This document shows positions 1-5,930 of a stretch of 6,026 nt of DNA, one piece after another; the stretch's first letter is position 1, and every line of letters begins with the position of its first letter. The notes beneath the pieces are model-generated. The model did not search any database. It worked only from the letters and a program-made list of their open reading frames with translations, and was not told the origin of the DNA. Origin of the DNA: Nitrospira bacterium HGW-Nitrospira-1 (lineage in GTDB: Bacteria; Nitrospirota; Thermodesulfovibrionia; Thermodesulfovibrionales; UBA6898); NCBI GenBank assembly GCA_002839535.1, contig PGYF01000065.1, positions 6,798 through 12,823 of the forward strand. The letters are read 5' to 3'. A program made the position numbers and the translations under genes.

Positions 1-102
1 TGGAATGACGAAATCCCGTGTAAACGTTCCATTTGAATCATCTTAAGAATAGCCTTTTTCTAATATTTTTACCCACTCACATCCACGAAGACCCATAATA
101 GG

Positions 103-831
103 TTAATATCCCATATCTCCCAAAGCGAATTGTATGATAGAGACAGCTGTGATGGCTGCTGTCTCAGCCTTTAGTATCCTGCTGCCGAGGGTCGCTATAA
201 AGAATCCTTTCTCTGAAGCAGACAATACTTCTTTTTCGGAAAAACCGCCTTCAGGCCCGATAAATAGAAATATCCTGTCTCGATGAGAAAGTTTGTTTAT
301 GACAACAGGAAGTTTCTCTCCCCCCTCTTCCCAGAAAATAATGCCTTTCCCTGAAATCAAATCGGGAATATTAAAAACCTCCGTAAAAGAACAAGTTTCG
401 AATATTTCCGGCATCCTGGTTCTTCCCGACTGCCTTGAGGCCTCCTCAGCTATTTTTTTCCAGCGAAGGTGTTTCCTTGTTTCCCTGATCTGGCTTCTTT
501 CAGTGATTACAGGGATTACAGCGTTTACCCCCAGTTCCGTCGTCTTTTGGATTACGATATCCATTTTTTCGCCTTTAAGGAGTCCCTGGATCAGAATTAT
601 ATTCAGAGCGGATTCCGTGTTCATAATATAATTACCGGTAATATCCATAGTCACTTCTTTTTTGGACGCAGAGAGTATTTGAGCGGTATATGAACAGCCT
701 TTTTCATCTGTGACAATAAGTCCATCGCCTGTTTTGCACCGGAGAACAGAAAACAGATAATGCGCTTTCTCATCCTTAATAACAACAGGATGCTTTAGCA
801 GAGATACTTGCTGTAGAAATATTCTATGCAT
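103..831 (-). CDS. rsmE: 16S rRNA (uracil-1498-N3)-methyltransferase RsmE
   Basis: RsmE uses S-adenosylmethionine to methylate N3 of U1498 in 16S rRNA of the assembled small subunit. The 242-residue product is the usual family length. An N-terminal PUA-like RNA-binding part (about 1-70, starting MHRIFL) precedes a SPOUT-type methyltransferase domain. Visible motifs are KMDIVIQKTTELGV (89-102), the SRQSGR segment (132-137), the cofactor-loop motif GPEGGFS (192-198) and the knot segment LGSRILKAETAA (215-226). The ATG is supported by AGGA six bases upstream. The gene lies on the same strand as dnaJ but 372 bp downstream, beyond several palindromic repeats, so it may be transcribed separately. 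Linkage of rsmE to dnaJ is common in bacteria, often with prmA between them, but no prmA is present here. The assignment is secure from the motifs; the exact target base is taken from the family. Confidence 0.95.
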   Translation of the reverse strand: MHRIFLQQVSLLKHPVVIKDEKAHYLFSVLRCKTGDGLIVTDEKGCSYTAQILSASKKEVTMDITGNYIMNTESALNIILIQGLLKGEKMDIVIQKTTELGVNAVIPVITERSQIRETRKHLRWKKIAEEASRQSGRTRMPEIFETCSFTEVFNIPDLISGKGIIFWEEGGEKLPVVINKLSHRDRIFLFIGPEGGFSEKEVLSASEKGFFIATLGSRILKAETAAITAVSIIQFALGDMGY

Positions 832-837
832 GTATTA

Positions 838-841
838 TCCT
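838..841 (-). promoter_or_regulatory. Ribosome-binding site of rsmE
   Basis: On the minus strand AGGA stands six bases before the rsmE ATG. It is a short but well-spaced Shine-Dalgarno sequence and supports ATG 831-829 as the start. Confidence 0.6.
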
Positions 842-853
842 AAAAACGGCAGC

Positions 854-990
854 TTAACCACAGAGTTCACAGAGATTATAGATATAATAAGAGTACACAG
901 AGTTTTTCTATCTCATCTTTTTGGTTATTACTCTGTGTCCTGTTTTTTGTTTAATAATCATAGTGTTTTCTCTGTGCTCACTGTGGTAAA
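854..990. repeat. Nested CACAGAG-type inverted repeat
   Basis: The outer arms, 854-874 and 970-990, are inverted copies matching at 17 of 21 positions and built on ACCACAG and CACAGAG. The inner arms ACACAGAGT (895-903) and ACTCTGTGT (930-938) are a perfect 9-bp inverted pair, and GATTAT (874-879) can pair with ATAATC (954-959). The whole 137-bp block can fold as one long interrupted hairpin. Its core word CACAGAG recurs three times, twice in one orientation and as CTCTGTG on the other side. It lies 22 bp upstream of the rsmE start and contains no credible gene. The ACCACAGAG...CACAGAG style resembles dispersed intergenic palindromes of Gram-negative genomes; that comparison is from memory. 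Confidence 0.75.
875..880 (-). promoter_or_regulatory. Possible -10 box for rsmE within the repeat
   Basis: The minus strand reads TATAAT here, a perfect sigma-70 -10 hexamer in an AT-rich stretch about 44 bp before the rsmE start codon. The hexamer 17 bp upstream is ACTCTG, a poor -35 box, so the call rests on the -10 alone. It lies between the outer and inner arms of the 854-990 inverted repeat. If it is real, the repeat supplies the rsmE promoter. Confidence 0.25.
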
Positions 991-1013
991 TGTTTTATTT
1001 AATCAAAAGAATT

Positions 1014-1034
1014 CCTCGATGCTCTGCATCGGGG
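1014..1034. repeat. Hairpin A of the repeat cluster (CCTCG/CGGGG type)
   Basis: CCTCGATG (1014-1021) pairs with CATCGGGG (1027-1034) across the loop CTCTG, giving 8 pairs including one G-T wobble at 1016/1032. A ninth pair (1022/1026) is possible. The outer CCTCG...CGGGG is identical to that of hairpin B at 1148-1171, while the inner bases differ yet stay complementary (ATG/CAT here, CAG/CTG there). This suggests two members of one structural family flanking the REP-like element. Confidence 0.65.
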
Positions 1035-1043
1035 TGGGACAAC

Positions 1044-1078
1044 AAAAAATGTGTCATTGCCCGACTTGATCGGGCAAT
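1044..1078 (-). terminator. Possible terminator of the dnaJ operon
   Basis: Read on the minus strand, a perfect 9-bp stem (1070-1078 with 1056-1064, five-base loop) is followed after six bases by six T residues (1049-1044). The stem is GC-rich in its middle, but the gap before the T run is longer than in a classic intrinsic terminator. It lies about 125 bp downstream of the dnaJ stop and is part of the REP-like element. On the plus side the element is likewise followed by six T residues (1132-1137), so it could work in both directions. Confidence 0.35.
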
Positions 1079-1123
1079 CCAGTGTCTTGATCTCTGGATC
1101 CCCCGGTCAAGCCGGAGGATGAC
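1053..1123. repeat. REP-like composite palindrome with mirrored hairpins
   Basis: The element runs from GTCAT (1053) to ATGAC (1123). It contains a perfect 9-bp hairpin (1056-1064 with 1070-1078, loop CTTGA), a central 6-bp pair ATCCAG/CTGGAT (1077-1082 and 1094-1099), and a 9-position hairpin with one C-A mismatch (1098-1106 with 1112-1120, loop TCAAG). The first 30 bases and the reverse complement of the last 30 match at 23 positions, and most differences keep the pairing within each hairpin. Because it is nearly self-complementary, both strands can be read as a peptide containing LDRxIQ, a spurious translation familiar from intergenic repeats. I regard it as a dispersed, non-coding REP-like element. 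Confidence 0.75.
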
Positions 1124-1147
1124 TAATGTTGTTTTTTCAATCATAGA

Positions 1148-1171
1148 TACCTCGCAGCTTGCTGCGGGGTA
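1148..1171. repeat. Hairpin B of the repeat cluster, just downstream of dnaJ
   Basis: TACCTCGCAG (1148-1157) pairs with CTGCGGGGTA (1162-1171) across the four-base loop CTTG, giving 10 pairs with one G-T wobble. It begins 32 bp past the dnaJ stop in the direction of transcription. No T run follows it on the minus strand, so it is not a standard intrinsic terminator, although it could protect the 3' end of the operon mRNA. It shares the CCTCG/CGGGG frame with hairpin A. Confidence 0.65.
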
Positions 1172-1203
1172 GTTCATTTTTATAAAGCTGATGTATTTGA
1201 TAT

Positions 1204-2295
1204 TCAGTTTTCAACGCCGCTGAACAGGTCTTTCAGTTTTTCCTTGAAACCTTTCGCTGCCTCGCCGCCATTTATGGATGTAAATTCTTCCAGGAGTTCC
1301 CTTTGCCGGGGTGTTAATTTCGTCGGCACCTCGACATATATTCTTACGATTTGATTGCCCCTCTGGTGACCTCCAACCCGTGGAGCTCCTTTGCCTTTGA
1401 TGGTGAATAGTCTGCCTGACTGGGCGCCGGGCGGGATTTTCAGTTTTGCAGCGCCATCAATCGTCGGTATTTCTATCTCGGCGCCCAGAGCCGCCTGAGG
1501 GAAAGATACCGGAGCTTCACAGAATATTTCGGTCCCTTCCCTTTTAAAGAAAGGATGCTCTTCAACATTCAAAACAACGTAGAGGTCGCCGGATGGGCCG
1601 CCATACTCACCAAGCTCTCCTTCCCCGCTTACTCTTAGCCTTGAGCCTGTGTCTACGCCGGCGGGAATCTTCAGGGAAATACTCTTGTTTTCCTTAATCC
1701 TTCCTGTGCCCTTGCATTTTTTGCAGGGGTGGGTAATTCTATGTCCTGTCCCCTGGCATTTACTGCAGGATTTTGAAACACTGAAAAACCCCTGTTGAAA
1801 TCTTATCTGTCCGGCGCCTTTGCAGGAAGGACAGGTTTCCGGGGATTTGCCTGGTTCAGAGCCGCTTCCTTTGCATTCTTTGCATATCTCCCACTTTGGA
1901 AAATCTATTGTTTTTTCAGCGCCGAATACTGCCTCTGAGAGTGATATGCCAAGGTCATATCTGAGGTCACTGCCTTTTGCAGCCCTTTGTCTTCCTGTTC
2001 CGCCAAAAGCGCCGAATAAATCTCCGAAAATATCTTCAAAAATATCTCCAAACCCTGCGCCCGCATATCCTCCACCCATGCCTTCAGAAGAGCCGAACCT
2101 GTCATAATGAGCGCGTTTTTGCGGATCGCTCAGACAGGAATATGCCTCATTGATCTCCTTGAACTTGTCTTCAGATTGCTTGTTGTCAGGATTTCTGTCG
2201 GGATGATATTTCATGGCAAGCTGCCTGAACGCCCTTTTTAAATCATCGGCTGCGGCGTCCCGCGAGACGCCGAGTATGTCGTAATAATCTTTCAT
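1204..2295 (-). CDS. dnaJ: Chaperone protein DnaJ (class A Hsp40)
   Basis: DnaJ delivers unfolded proteins to DnaK and stimulates its ATPase in the cytoplasm. The 363-residue product shows every class A part: a J domain (about 1-68) with the HPD tripeptide at 31-33, a Gly/Phe-rich linker (about 68-105) with repeated DIF motifs, and a zinc-binding region with four CxxCxGxG modules starting at residues 138, 155, 177 and 191. The substrate-binding and dimerisation domains run to the end. It is slightly shorter than the E. coli protein. The ATG starts nine bases after the dnaK stop. No Shine-Dalgarno sequence is visible ahead of it (the bases read TAAAAACCATAC), so translation probably depends on coupling to dnaK. 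It is the last gene of the hrcA operon. The function is secure. Confidence 0.97.
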   Translation of the reverse strand: MKDYYDILGVSRDAAADDLKRAFRQLAMKYHPDRNPDNKQSEDKFKEINEAYSCLSDPQKRAHYDRFGSSEGMGGGYAGAGFGDIFEDIFGDLFGAFGGTGRQRAAKGSDLRYDLGISLSEAVFGAEKTIDFPKWEICKECKGSGSEPGKSPETCPSCKGAGQIRFQQGFFSVSKSCSKCQGTGHRITHPCKKCKGTGRIKENKSISLKIPAGVDTGSRLRVSGEGELGEYGGPSGDLYVVLNVEEHPFFKREGTEIFCEAPVSFPQAALGAEIEIPTIDGAAKLKIPPGAQSGRLFTIKGKGAPRVGGHQRGNQIVRIYVEVPTKLTPRQRELLEEFTSINGGEAAKGFKEKLKDLFSGVEN

Positions 2296-2304
2296 GTATG
2301 GTTT

Positions 2305-4218
2305 TTACTGTTTGTCTTTGTCGACGTCCTCAAACTCGGCCTCTACAACCTCTTCCTCACCTTCCTTTTTTGCGCCTTGTTCTGCCCCTGCCGCTCCTTC
2401 CGTATGGGCTCCTGCAGTTTTGTATATGTGCTCAGCGAGTTTATGAGAAGCAGCGGCAAGTTTATCGTGAGCGGCTCTTATTTCAGCCGCATCAATGCTG
2501 GAATCCTTTGTTTTTTTGCAATGTTCGAGGGCTTCTTCTATCTCTCTCTTTTCATCCGCAGTGATCTTGTCGGAATAGTCCATGAGGGATTTTTCAACAG
2601 TGTGCACAAGTGAGTCAGCGTTATTTTTTGCCTCGGCCAGTTCTTTTTTCTTGTGGTCTTCAGCGCTATGCGCTTCAGCGTCGCGCACCATTTTTTTGAT
2701 TTCCTCTTCAGCCAATCCGCTCGTAGCTGTTATGCGTATGGACTGTTCCTTGTTTGTGCCAAGGTCCTTTGCCGCTACGTGCAGAATGCCGTTGGCGTCA
2801 ATATCAAAGGATACCTCAATCTGAGGCACTCCCCTTGGCGCCGTAGGAATGCCGATGAGCTCAAAATTACCGAGCAATTTATTGTCTGCGGCCATTTCTC
2901 TTTCGCCCTGACAGATCTTTATGGTAACTGCCGGCTGGTTATCGCTTGCCGTAGAGAATACCTGACTTTTCTTTGTCGGAATTGTTGTATTTCTTTCAAT
3001 TATTTTTGTGAAAATACCGCCAAGAGTCTCGATCCCGAGTGACAGAGGCGTTACATCGAGGAGCAGGACCTCCTTTACGTCTCCTTTCAGGACTGCCGCC
3101 TGGATTGCTGCCCCGACTGCTACCACCTCGTCTGGGTTCACGGTGCGGTTAGGCTCTTTTCCAAAATAATTCTGAACAGTCTGCTGGACCTTTAGTGTTC
3201 TTGTTTGACCTCCAACAAGAAGCACCTCATCAATGTTTGCTTGAGACAGGCTTGCATCTGAGAGTGCATTTTTACAGGGGCCTATTGTTTTTTCGAAAAG
3301 ATCACCTGCGAGCTGCTCGAATTTTGAGCGTGAAATTTTCATCAACAGGTGTTTTGGTCCTGATGCGTCAGCAGTAACAAAAGGCAGATTTATTTCGGTT
3401 TCTGTTGCAGTCGAAAGCTCAATTTTGGCTTTTTCCGCAGCCTCTTTTAATCTCTGTAGCGCCATTTTATCATTTTTCAGGTCAATGCCCTGGTCTTTTC
3501 TGAATTCTTCGACCATCCAGTCAAGTATTCTCAGGTCAAAATCATCTCCGCCGAGAAAGGTATCGCCGTTTGTTGATTTAACCTCTATTACTCCTTCACC
3601 TATTTCCAGTATTGAAATATCAAACGTCCCGCCTCCAAGGTCATAGACAGCGACTTTTTCTTCCTTCTTCTTGTCCATCCCATAGGCAAGGGCAGCTGCG
3701 GTTGGCTCATTGATAATCCTCAGGACGTTCAGCCCTGCTATTCTTCCGGCGTCTTTTGTCGCCTGCCTCTGGCTGTCATTAAAGTATGCAGGCACAGTTA
3801 TAACCGCCTCTGTAACTTTCTCGCCGAGGTAGTCTTCGGCAGCCTGTTTCAGCTTCTGCAAGATCATGGCGGACACCTCAGGGGGAGAGTAGTTTTTGCC
3901 GAATATTTCCACGTGAGCATCTCCATTGGATGCTTCTACAATCTTGTACGGAAGTCTTTGCTTTGCGTGCTCGACTTCCGGGGTATAATATTTTCTCCCC
4001 ATGAGCCTTTTAATCGAAAAAATAGTATTTTCGGGATTTGTGACAGATTGTCTTTTTGCTATCTGTCCGACTAATCTTTCACCCTTATCCGTAACTGCAA
4101 CTACGGAAGGGGTTGTCCTGTTGCCTTCCTGATTTGGGATTACTACAGCCTCGCCGCCCTGTACAACGGCAACAACCGAGTTTGTTGTCCCAATGTCTAT
4201 ACCAATTGCTTTACCCAT
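2305..4218 (-). CDS. dnaK: Molecular chaperone DnaK (Hsp70)
   Basis: DnaK is the ATP-driven Hsp70 that binds exposed hydrophobic segments, working with DnaJ and GrpE. The product has 637 residues, the usual length. The nucleotide-binding domain carries IDIGTTNS (7-14), DLGGGTFD (193-200; Thr198 corresponds to the autophosphorylated Thr199 of E. coli) and LLVGGQTR (333-340). The interdomain linker VLLLDVTPLSL is at 384-394, followed by the substrate-binding domain, a helical lid from about 505, and an acidic tail EEVVEAEFEDVD (622-633). The segment around 78-110 absent from Gram-positive DnaK is present. One oddity: after LLVGGQTR the protein reads TLKVQ where the Hsp70 signature expects a Met-Pro pair, so the proline is replaced by Leu342. 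The gene starts five bases after the grpE stop, with its ribosome-binding site inside the last grpE codons, implying coupled translation. Confidence 0.98.
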   Translation of the reverse strand: MGKAIGIDIGTTNSVVAVVQGGEAVVIPNQEGNRTTPSVVAVTDKGERLVGQIAKRQSVTNPENTIFSIKRLMGRKYYTPEVEHAKQRLPYKIVEASNGDAHVEIFGKNYSPPEVSAMILQKLKQAAEDYLGEKVTEAVITVPAYFNDSQRQATKDAGRIAGLNVLRIINEPTAAALAYGMDKKKEEKVAVYDLGGGTFDISILEIGEGVIEVKSTNGDTFLGGDDFDLRILDWMVEEFRKDQGIDLKNDKMALQRLKEAAEKAKIELSTATETEINLPFVTADASGPKHLLMKISRSKFEQLAGDLFEKTIGPCKNALSDASLSQANIDEVLLVGGQTRTLKVQQTVQNYFGKEPNRTVNPDEVVAVGAAIQAAVLKGDVKEVLLLDVTPLSLGIETLGGIFTKIIERNTTIPTKKSQVFSTASDNQPAVTIKICQGEREMAADNKLLGNFELIGIPTAPRGVPQIEVSFDIDANGILHVAAKDLGTNKEQSIRITATSGLAEEEIKKMVRDAEAHSAEDHKKKELAEAKNNADSLVHTVEKSLMDYSDKITADEKREIEEALEHCKKTKDSSIDAAEIRAAHDKLAAASHKLAEHIYKTAGAHTEGAAGAEQGAKKEGEEEVVEAEFEDVDKDKQ

Positions 4219-4223
4219 TTTGC

Positions 4224-4811
4224 TTAATCCTCCTCTATGTTCTCAGTAATATCAGCAGCCTCAGTTTCTTCAGATTGTTGATTTTCAGCTTTTCTTTGCG
4301 GTTTCATCGAGACAACTACAAGCGAAGGACGCAGTACTTTATCACGATAAAGATATCCTGCACGCAGTTCTTCGGCAACCATATTTTCCTCAATATCTTC
4401 CCTCTCTGCCTGTGTCATCGCATGATGGATGGAAGGGTCAAACTCCCTGCCTGCAGCATTGATTTTTATCAGTCCGAACTTTTCAAGGGTCCTTTGAAGT
4501 TCCTTAAGCGTCATCTCAACGCCCTGGACAATTCCTGTTATAGGTTCACCTGCCGCATGTTTCAGGGCAAGTTCAAGACTGTCTATGATCGGAAGCAATT
4601 CATGGATGATAGATTCGTTTCCGTATTTTACCAACTCCTCTTTATCCTTGTTGACCCTTTTCCTGTAATTATCAAATTCAGCGTACAGTCTCAGGTACTT
4701 ATTATTCAGCTCATCAGTTGCTGATTTTTCCTGGGCCTGCAATTCCCCAGCTTCACGAGATTCTGCTGAGGGGGCCTCAGTATTGTATTCATTCATATCC
4801 TGTTCTTCCAA
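4224..4811 (-). CDS. grpE: Nucleotide-exchange factor GrpE
   Basis: GrpE is a homodimer that releases ADP from DnaK and so resets the chaperone cycle. In 195 residues it shows the family layout: an acidic, variable N-terminus (1-33), a long coiled-coil helix containing YLRLYAEFDNYRKR (39-52), a four-helix-bundle region (about 65-112, with LLPIIDSLELAL at 72-83), and a C-terminal beta domain with FDPSIHHAM (124-132) and RAGYLYRDKVLRPSLVVVS (150-168). The acidic tail NIEED closes the protein. I chose TTG at 4811-4809 because AAAGGCGG stands four bases before it; the first ATG is codon 6 (4796-4794), where the same site would be 19 bases away. The gene lies 22 bp after hrcA and five before dnaK. 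The identity is secure; the start is probable. Confidence 0.96.
   Translation of the reverse strand: MEEQDMNEYNTEAPSAESREAGELQAQEKSATDELNNKYLRLYAEFDNYRKRVNKDKEELVKYGNESIIHELLPIIDSLELALKHAAGEPITGIVQGVEMTLKELQRTLEKFGLIKINAAGREFDPSIHHAMTQAEREDIEENMVAEELRAGYLYRDKVLRPSLVVVSMKPQRKAENQQSEETEAADITENIEED
4229..4234 (-). promoter_or_regulatory. Ribosome-binding site of dnaK inside the end of grpE
   Basis: The minus strand reads AGGAGG ten bases before the dnaK ATG. These bases are also the final Glu-Glu-Asp codons of grpE, so ribosomes finishing grpE pass over the dnaK start site. This arrangement favours coupled translation. Confidence 0.7.
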
Positions 4812-4815
4812 TGTT

Positions 4816-4823
4816 CCGCCTTT
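4816..4823 (-). promoter_or_regulatory. Ribosome-binding site that selects the TTG start of grpE
   Basis: AAAGGCGG on the minus strand differs from a full AAAGGAGG site by one base and ends four bases before TTG 4811-4809. Initiation at the later ATG (4796-4794) would leave 19 bases, which is too far. The weak alternative GGAAG for that ATG lies just after the TTG's first base pair. The TTG is therefore preferred. Confidence 0.55.
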
Positions 4824-4833
4824 CTGTTAACCT

Positions 4834-5853
4834 TCAGGACAATAATTTTGTGATAAATTGAGCGGTAGAGTCAACGATGGAAATCGTCTCCAGATAATTC
4901 ATTCTCCTGGGACCGATTATCGCTATTGTTCCCATAGGCCTGCTCCCTTCCTTATACGTGGCGGCAACCAGACTGAACTGTCTCATCTCATCAAGGATGT
5001 TTTCAGCGCCGATGAGAACCTGTGTGCCTTCAGAATCAGCGATATTATCAAGAAGATTTACAATAATATGTTTGGCTTCAAGCGTCTGCAGTAATTCTCT
5101 TATTCTGTTTATGTCGCAGAATTCAGGAAGTCTTAATACCTCAGACAGCCCGGATATATAAATGTTCCCGGGGGCTGCAGAAAAGGCGTTCCTGCAAATT
5201 CTTATCGCCTCTGAAATCAAACTGTCGCAAAGGACCTTTTCTTTAGTCATTTCCTTTAAAATGAGTCTTTTTATTTCGTCAAGGGACCGGCCTTTGAAAC
5301 GTGAGTTGATATATTCGGCAATCCTGTTAAGCTCTCTTTGAGAGATATCAGGAACAACCGGAACAATCCTGTTTTGGATTATGCCTTCGTCAGTAAACAA
5401 TATTACTGCAAGCCGGTTATCTCTATACTTCAAAAGTTCAATCTTGCGCAATGTCGTCATGCCTGTATTGGGTGACATCGTAATCCCGATATAGTGTGAT
5501 AGTTCTGAAAGCATTTTTGATGCGTCGTCAAGAAAAGAATTAATGTCCTTTTTTATCAGTTCGAATTTTTTGTTGAGTTCCGCTGTCAGGACATTATTGA
5601 CAAGCTGTTTTTCAGCGGACAACGAATCAACGTAGAAACGGTATCCGCTGTCTGTGGGAATCCTTCCGGCAGAGGTATGAGGCTGACTTAAATACCCCAT
5701 TTCTTCCAGGTCCGACATAATATTCCTTATGGTTGCAGGAGAAAGACCGAAATGGTATTTCTTTGTTACAACCCTTGAACCGACAGGCCCCGGTGTATTG
5801 ATGTAACACTGAATAACAGCATATAAAACTTTTTTGCTTCTTTCATCCAACAT
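4834..5853 (-). CDS. hrcA: Heat-inducible transcription repressor HrcA
   Basis: HrcA represses class I heat-shock genes by binding the CIRCE operator as a dimer; in studied bacteria GroEL keeps it active. The 339 residues match the family length. The N-terminal winged helix contains SRVVTKKY (26-33), the recognition-helix stretch LSPATIRNIMSDLE (37-50), and GYLSQPHTSAGRIPT (53-67), followed by GYRFYVD (70-76). A GAF-like central and dimerisation region follows, with ISGLSEVLRLPEF (233-245), VLIGAEN (279-285) and GTIAIIGPRRMNY (308-320) near the end. It is the first gene of the operon, and a perfect CIRCE ends three bases upstream of its ATG, so it controls its own synthesis together with grpE, dnaK and dnaJ. 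GGAG lies 11 bases before the ATG, within the CIRCE spacer. No groESL is present in the window. Confidence 0.97.
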   Translation of the reverse strand: MLDERSKKVLYAVIQCYINTPGPVGSRVVTKKYHFGLSPATIRNIMSDLEEMGYLSQPHTSAGRIPTDSGYRFYVDSLSAEKQLVNNVLTAELNKKFELIKKDINSFLDDASKMLSELSHYIGITMSPNTGMTTLRKIELLKYRDNRLAVILFTDEGIIQNRIVPVVPDISQRELNRIAEYINSRFKGRSLDEIKRLILKEMTKEKVLCDSLISEAIRICRNAFSAAPGNIYISGLSEVLRLPEFCDINRIRELLQTLEAKHIIVNLLDNIADSEGTQVLIGAENILDEMRQFSLVAATYKEGSRPMGTIAIIGPRRMNYLETISIVDSTAQFITKLLS

Positions 5854-5856
5854 GCT

Positions 5857-5883
5857 TTAGCACTCTCCACGTCCGAGTGCTAA
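5857..5883. promoter_or_regulatory. CIRCE operator (HrcA-binding site)
   Basis: TTAGCACTC - nine bases - GAGTGCTAA is a perfect 9-9-9 match to the consensus CIRCE, with no mismatch in either arm. It ends three bases before the hrcA ATG and begins one base after the -10 box, so bound HrcA would cover the expected transcription start. The only plausible hrcA ribosome-binding site (GGAG, 5865-5868) lies mainly in its spacer. Confidence 0.97.
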
Positions 5884-5884
5884 T

Positions 5885-5914
5885 AATCTAACAGTTATCT
5901 GTTTCTGATGTCAA
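5885..5914 (-). promoter_or_regulatory. Sigma-70-type promoter of the hrcA-grpE-dnaK-dnaJ operon
   Basis: On the minus strand a perfect -35 TTGACA (5914-5909) is separated by 18 bp from TAGATT (5890-5885), a 4/6 match to the -10 consensus. The start point would fall near 5877-5879, inside the distal CIRCE arm, leaving a leader of only about 25 bases. The arrangement fits control by HrcA repression with the vegetative sigma factor. No sigma-32-like promoter was seen here. Confidence 0.75.
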
Positions 5915-5930
5915 GCGTTGTCCAAAAGGG

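Noticed and set aside
1..24. TGGAATGACGAAATCCCG at the window edge, resembling part of a dispersed palindrome
   Set aside because: Only a fragment is visible, and its partner arm, if any, lies outside the window.
43..96. Minus-strand 17-residue frame (MGLRGCEWVKILEKGYS) just after rsmE
   Set aside because: It is too short, lacks a well-placed ribosome-binding site and has no recognisable relative. It could be a gene remnant, but that cannot be supported.
830..1069. Plus-strand 79-codon frame upstream of rsmE
   Set aside because: It runs through the CACAGAG inverted repeat and hairpin A, begins inside the rsmE start region and resembles no protein I know.
1148..1171. Hairpin B as the intrinsic terminator of dnaJ
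   Set aside because: The stem is strong, but the minus strand continues TCTATGATTG with no T run, so intrinsic termination at this point is not supported.
995..1177. Minus-strand 60-codon frame across the repeats (with a plus-strand counterpart at 990-1172)
   Set aside because: It is a translation of the hairpins and REP-like palindrome, has no ribosome-binding site, and the opposite strand gives the same peptide pattern.
832..1203. CRISPR array or tRNA gene in the repeat-rich gap
   Set aside because: The repeats are palindromic and of different kinds, with no regularly spaced identical units, and no cloverleaf or T-loop motif is seen.
4113..4724. Long plus-strand frame (203 codons) opposite grpE and the start of dnaK
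   Set aside because: It lies wholly over well-identified genes on the other strand and its translation is low-complexity and membrane-like, as expected of an antisense shadow.
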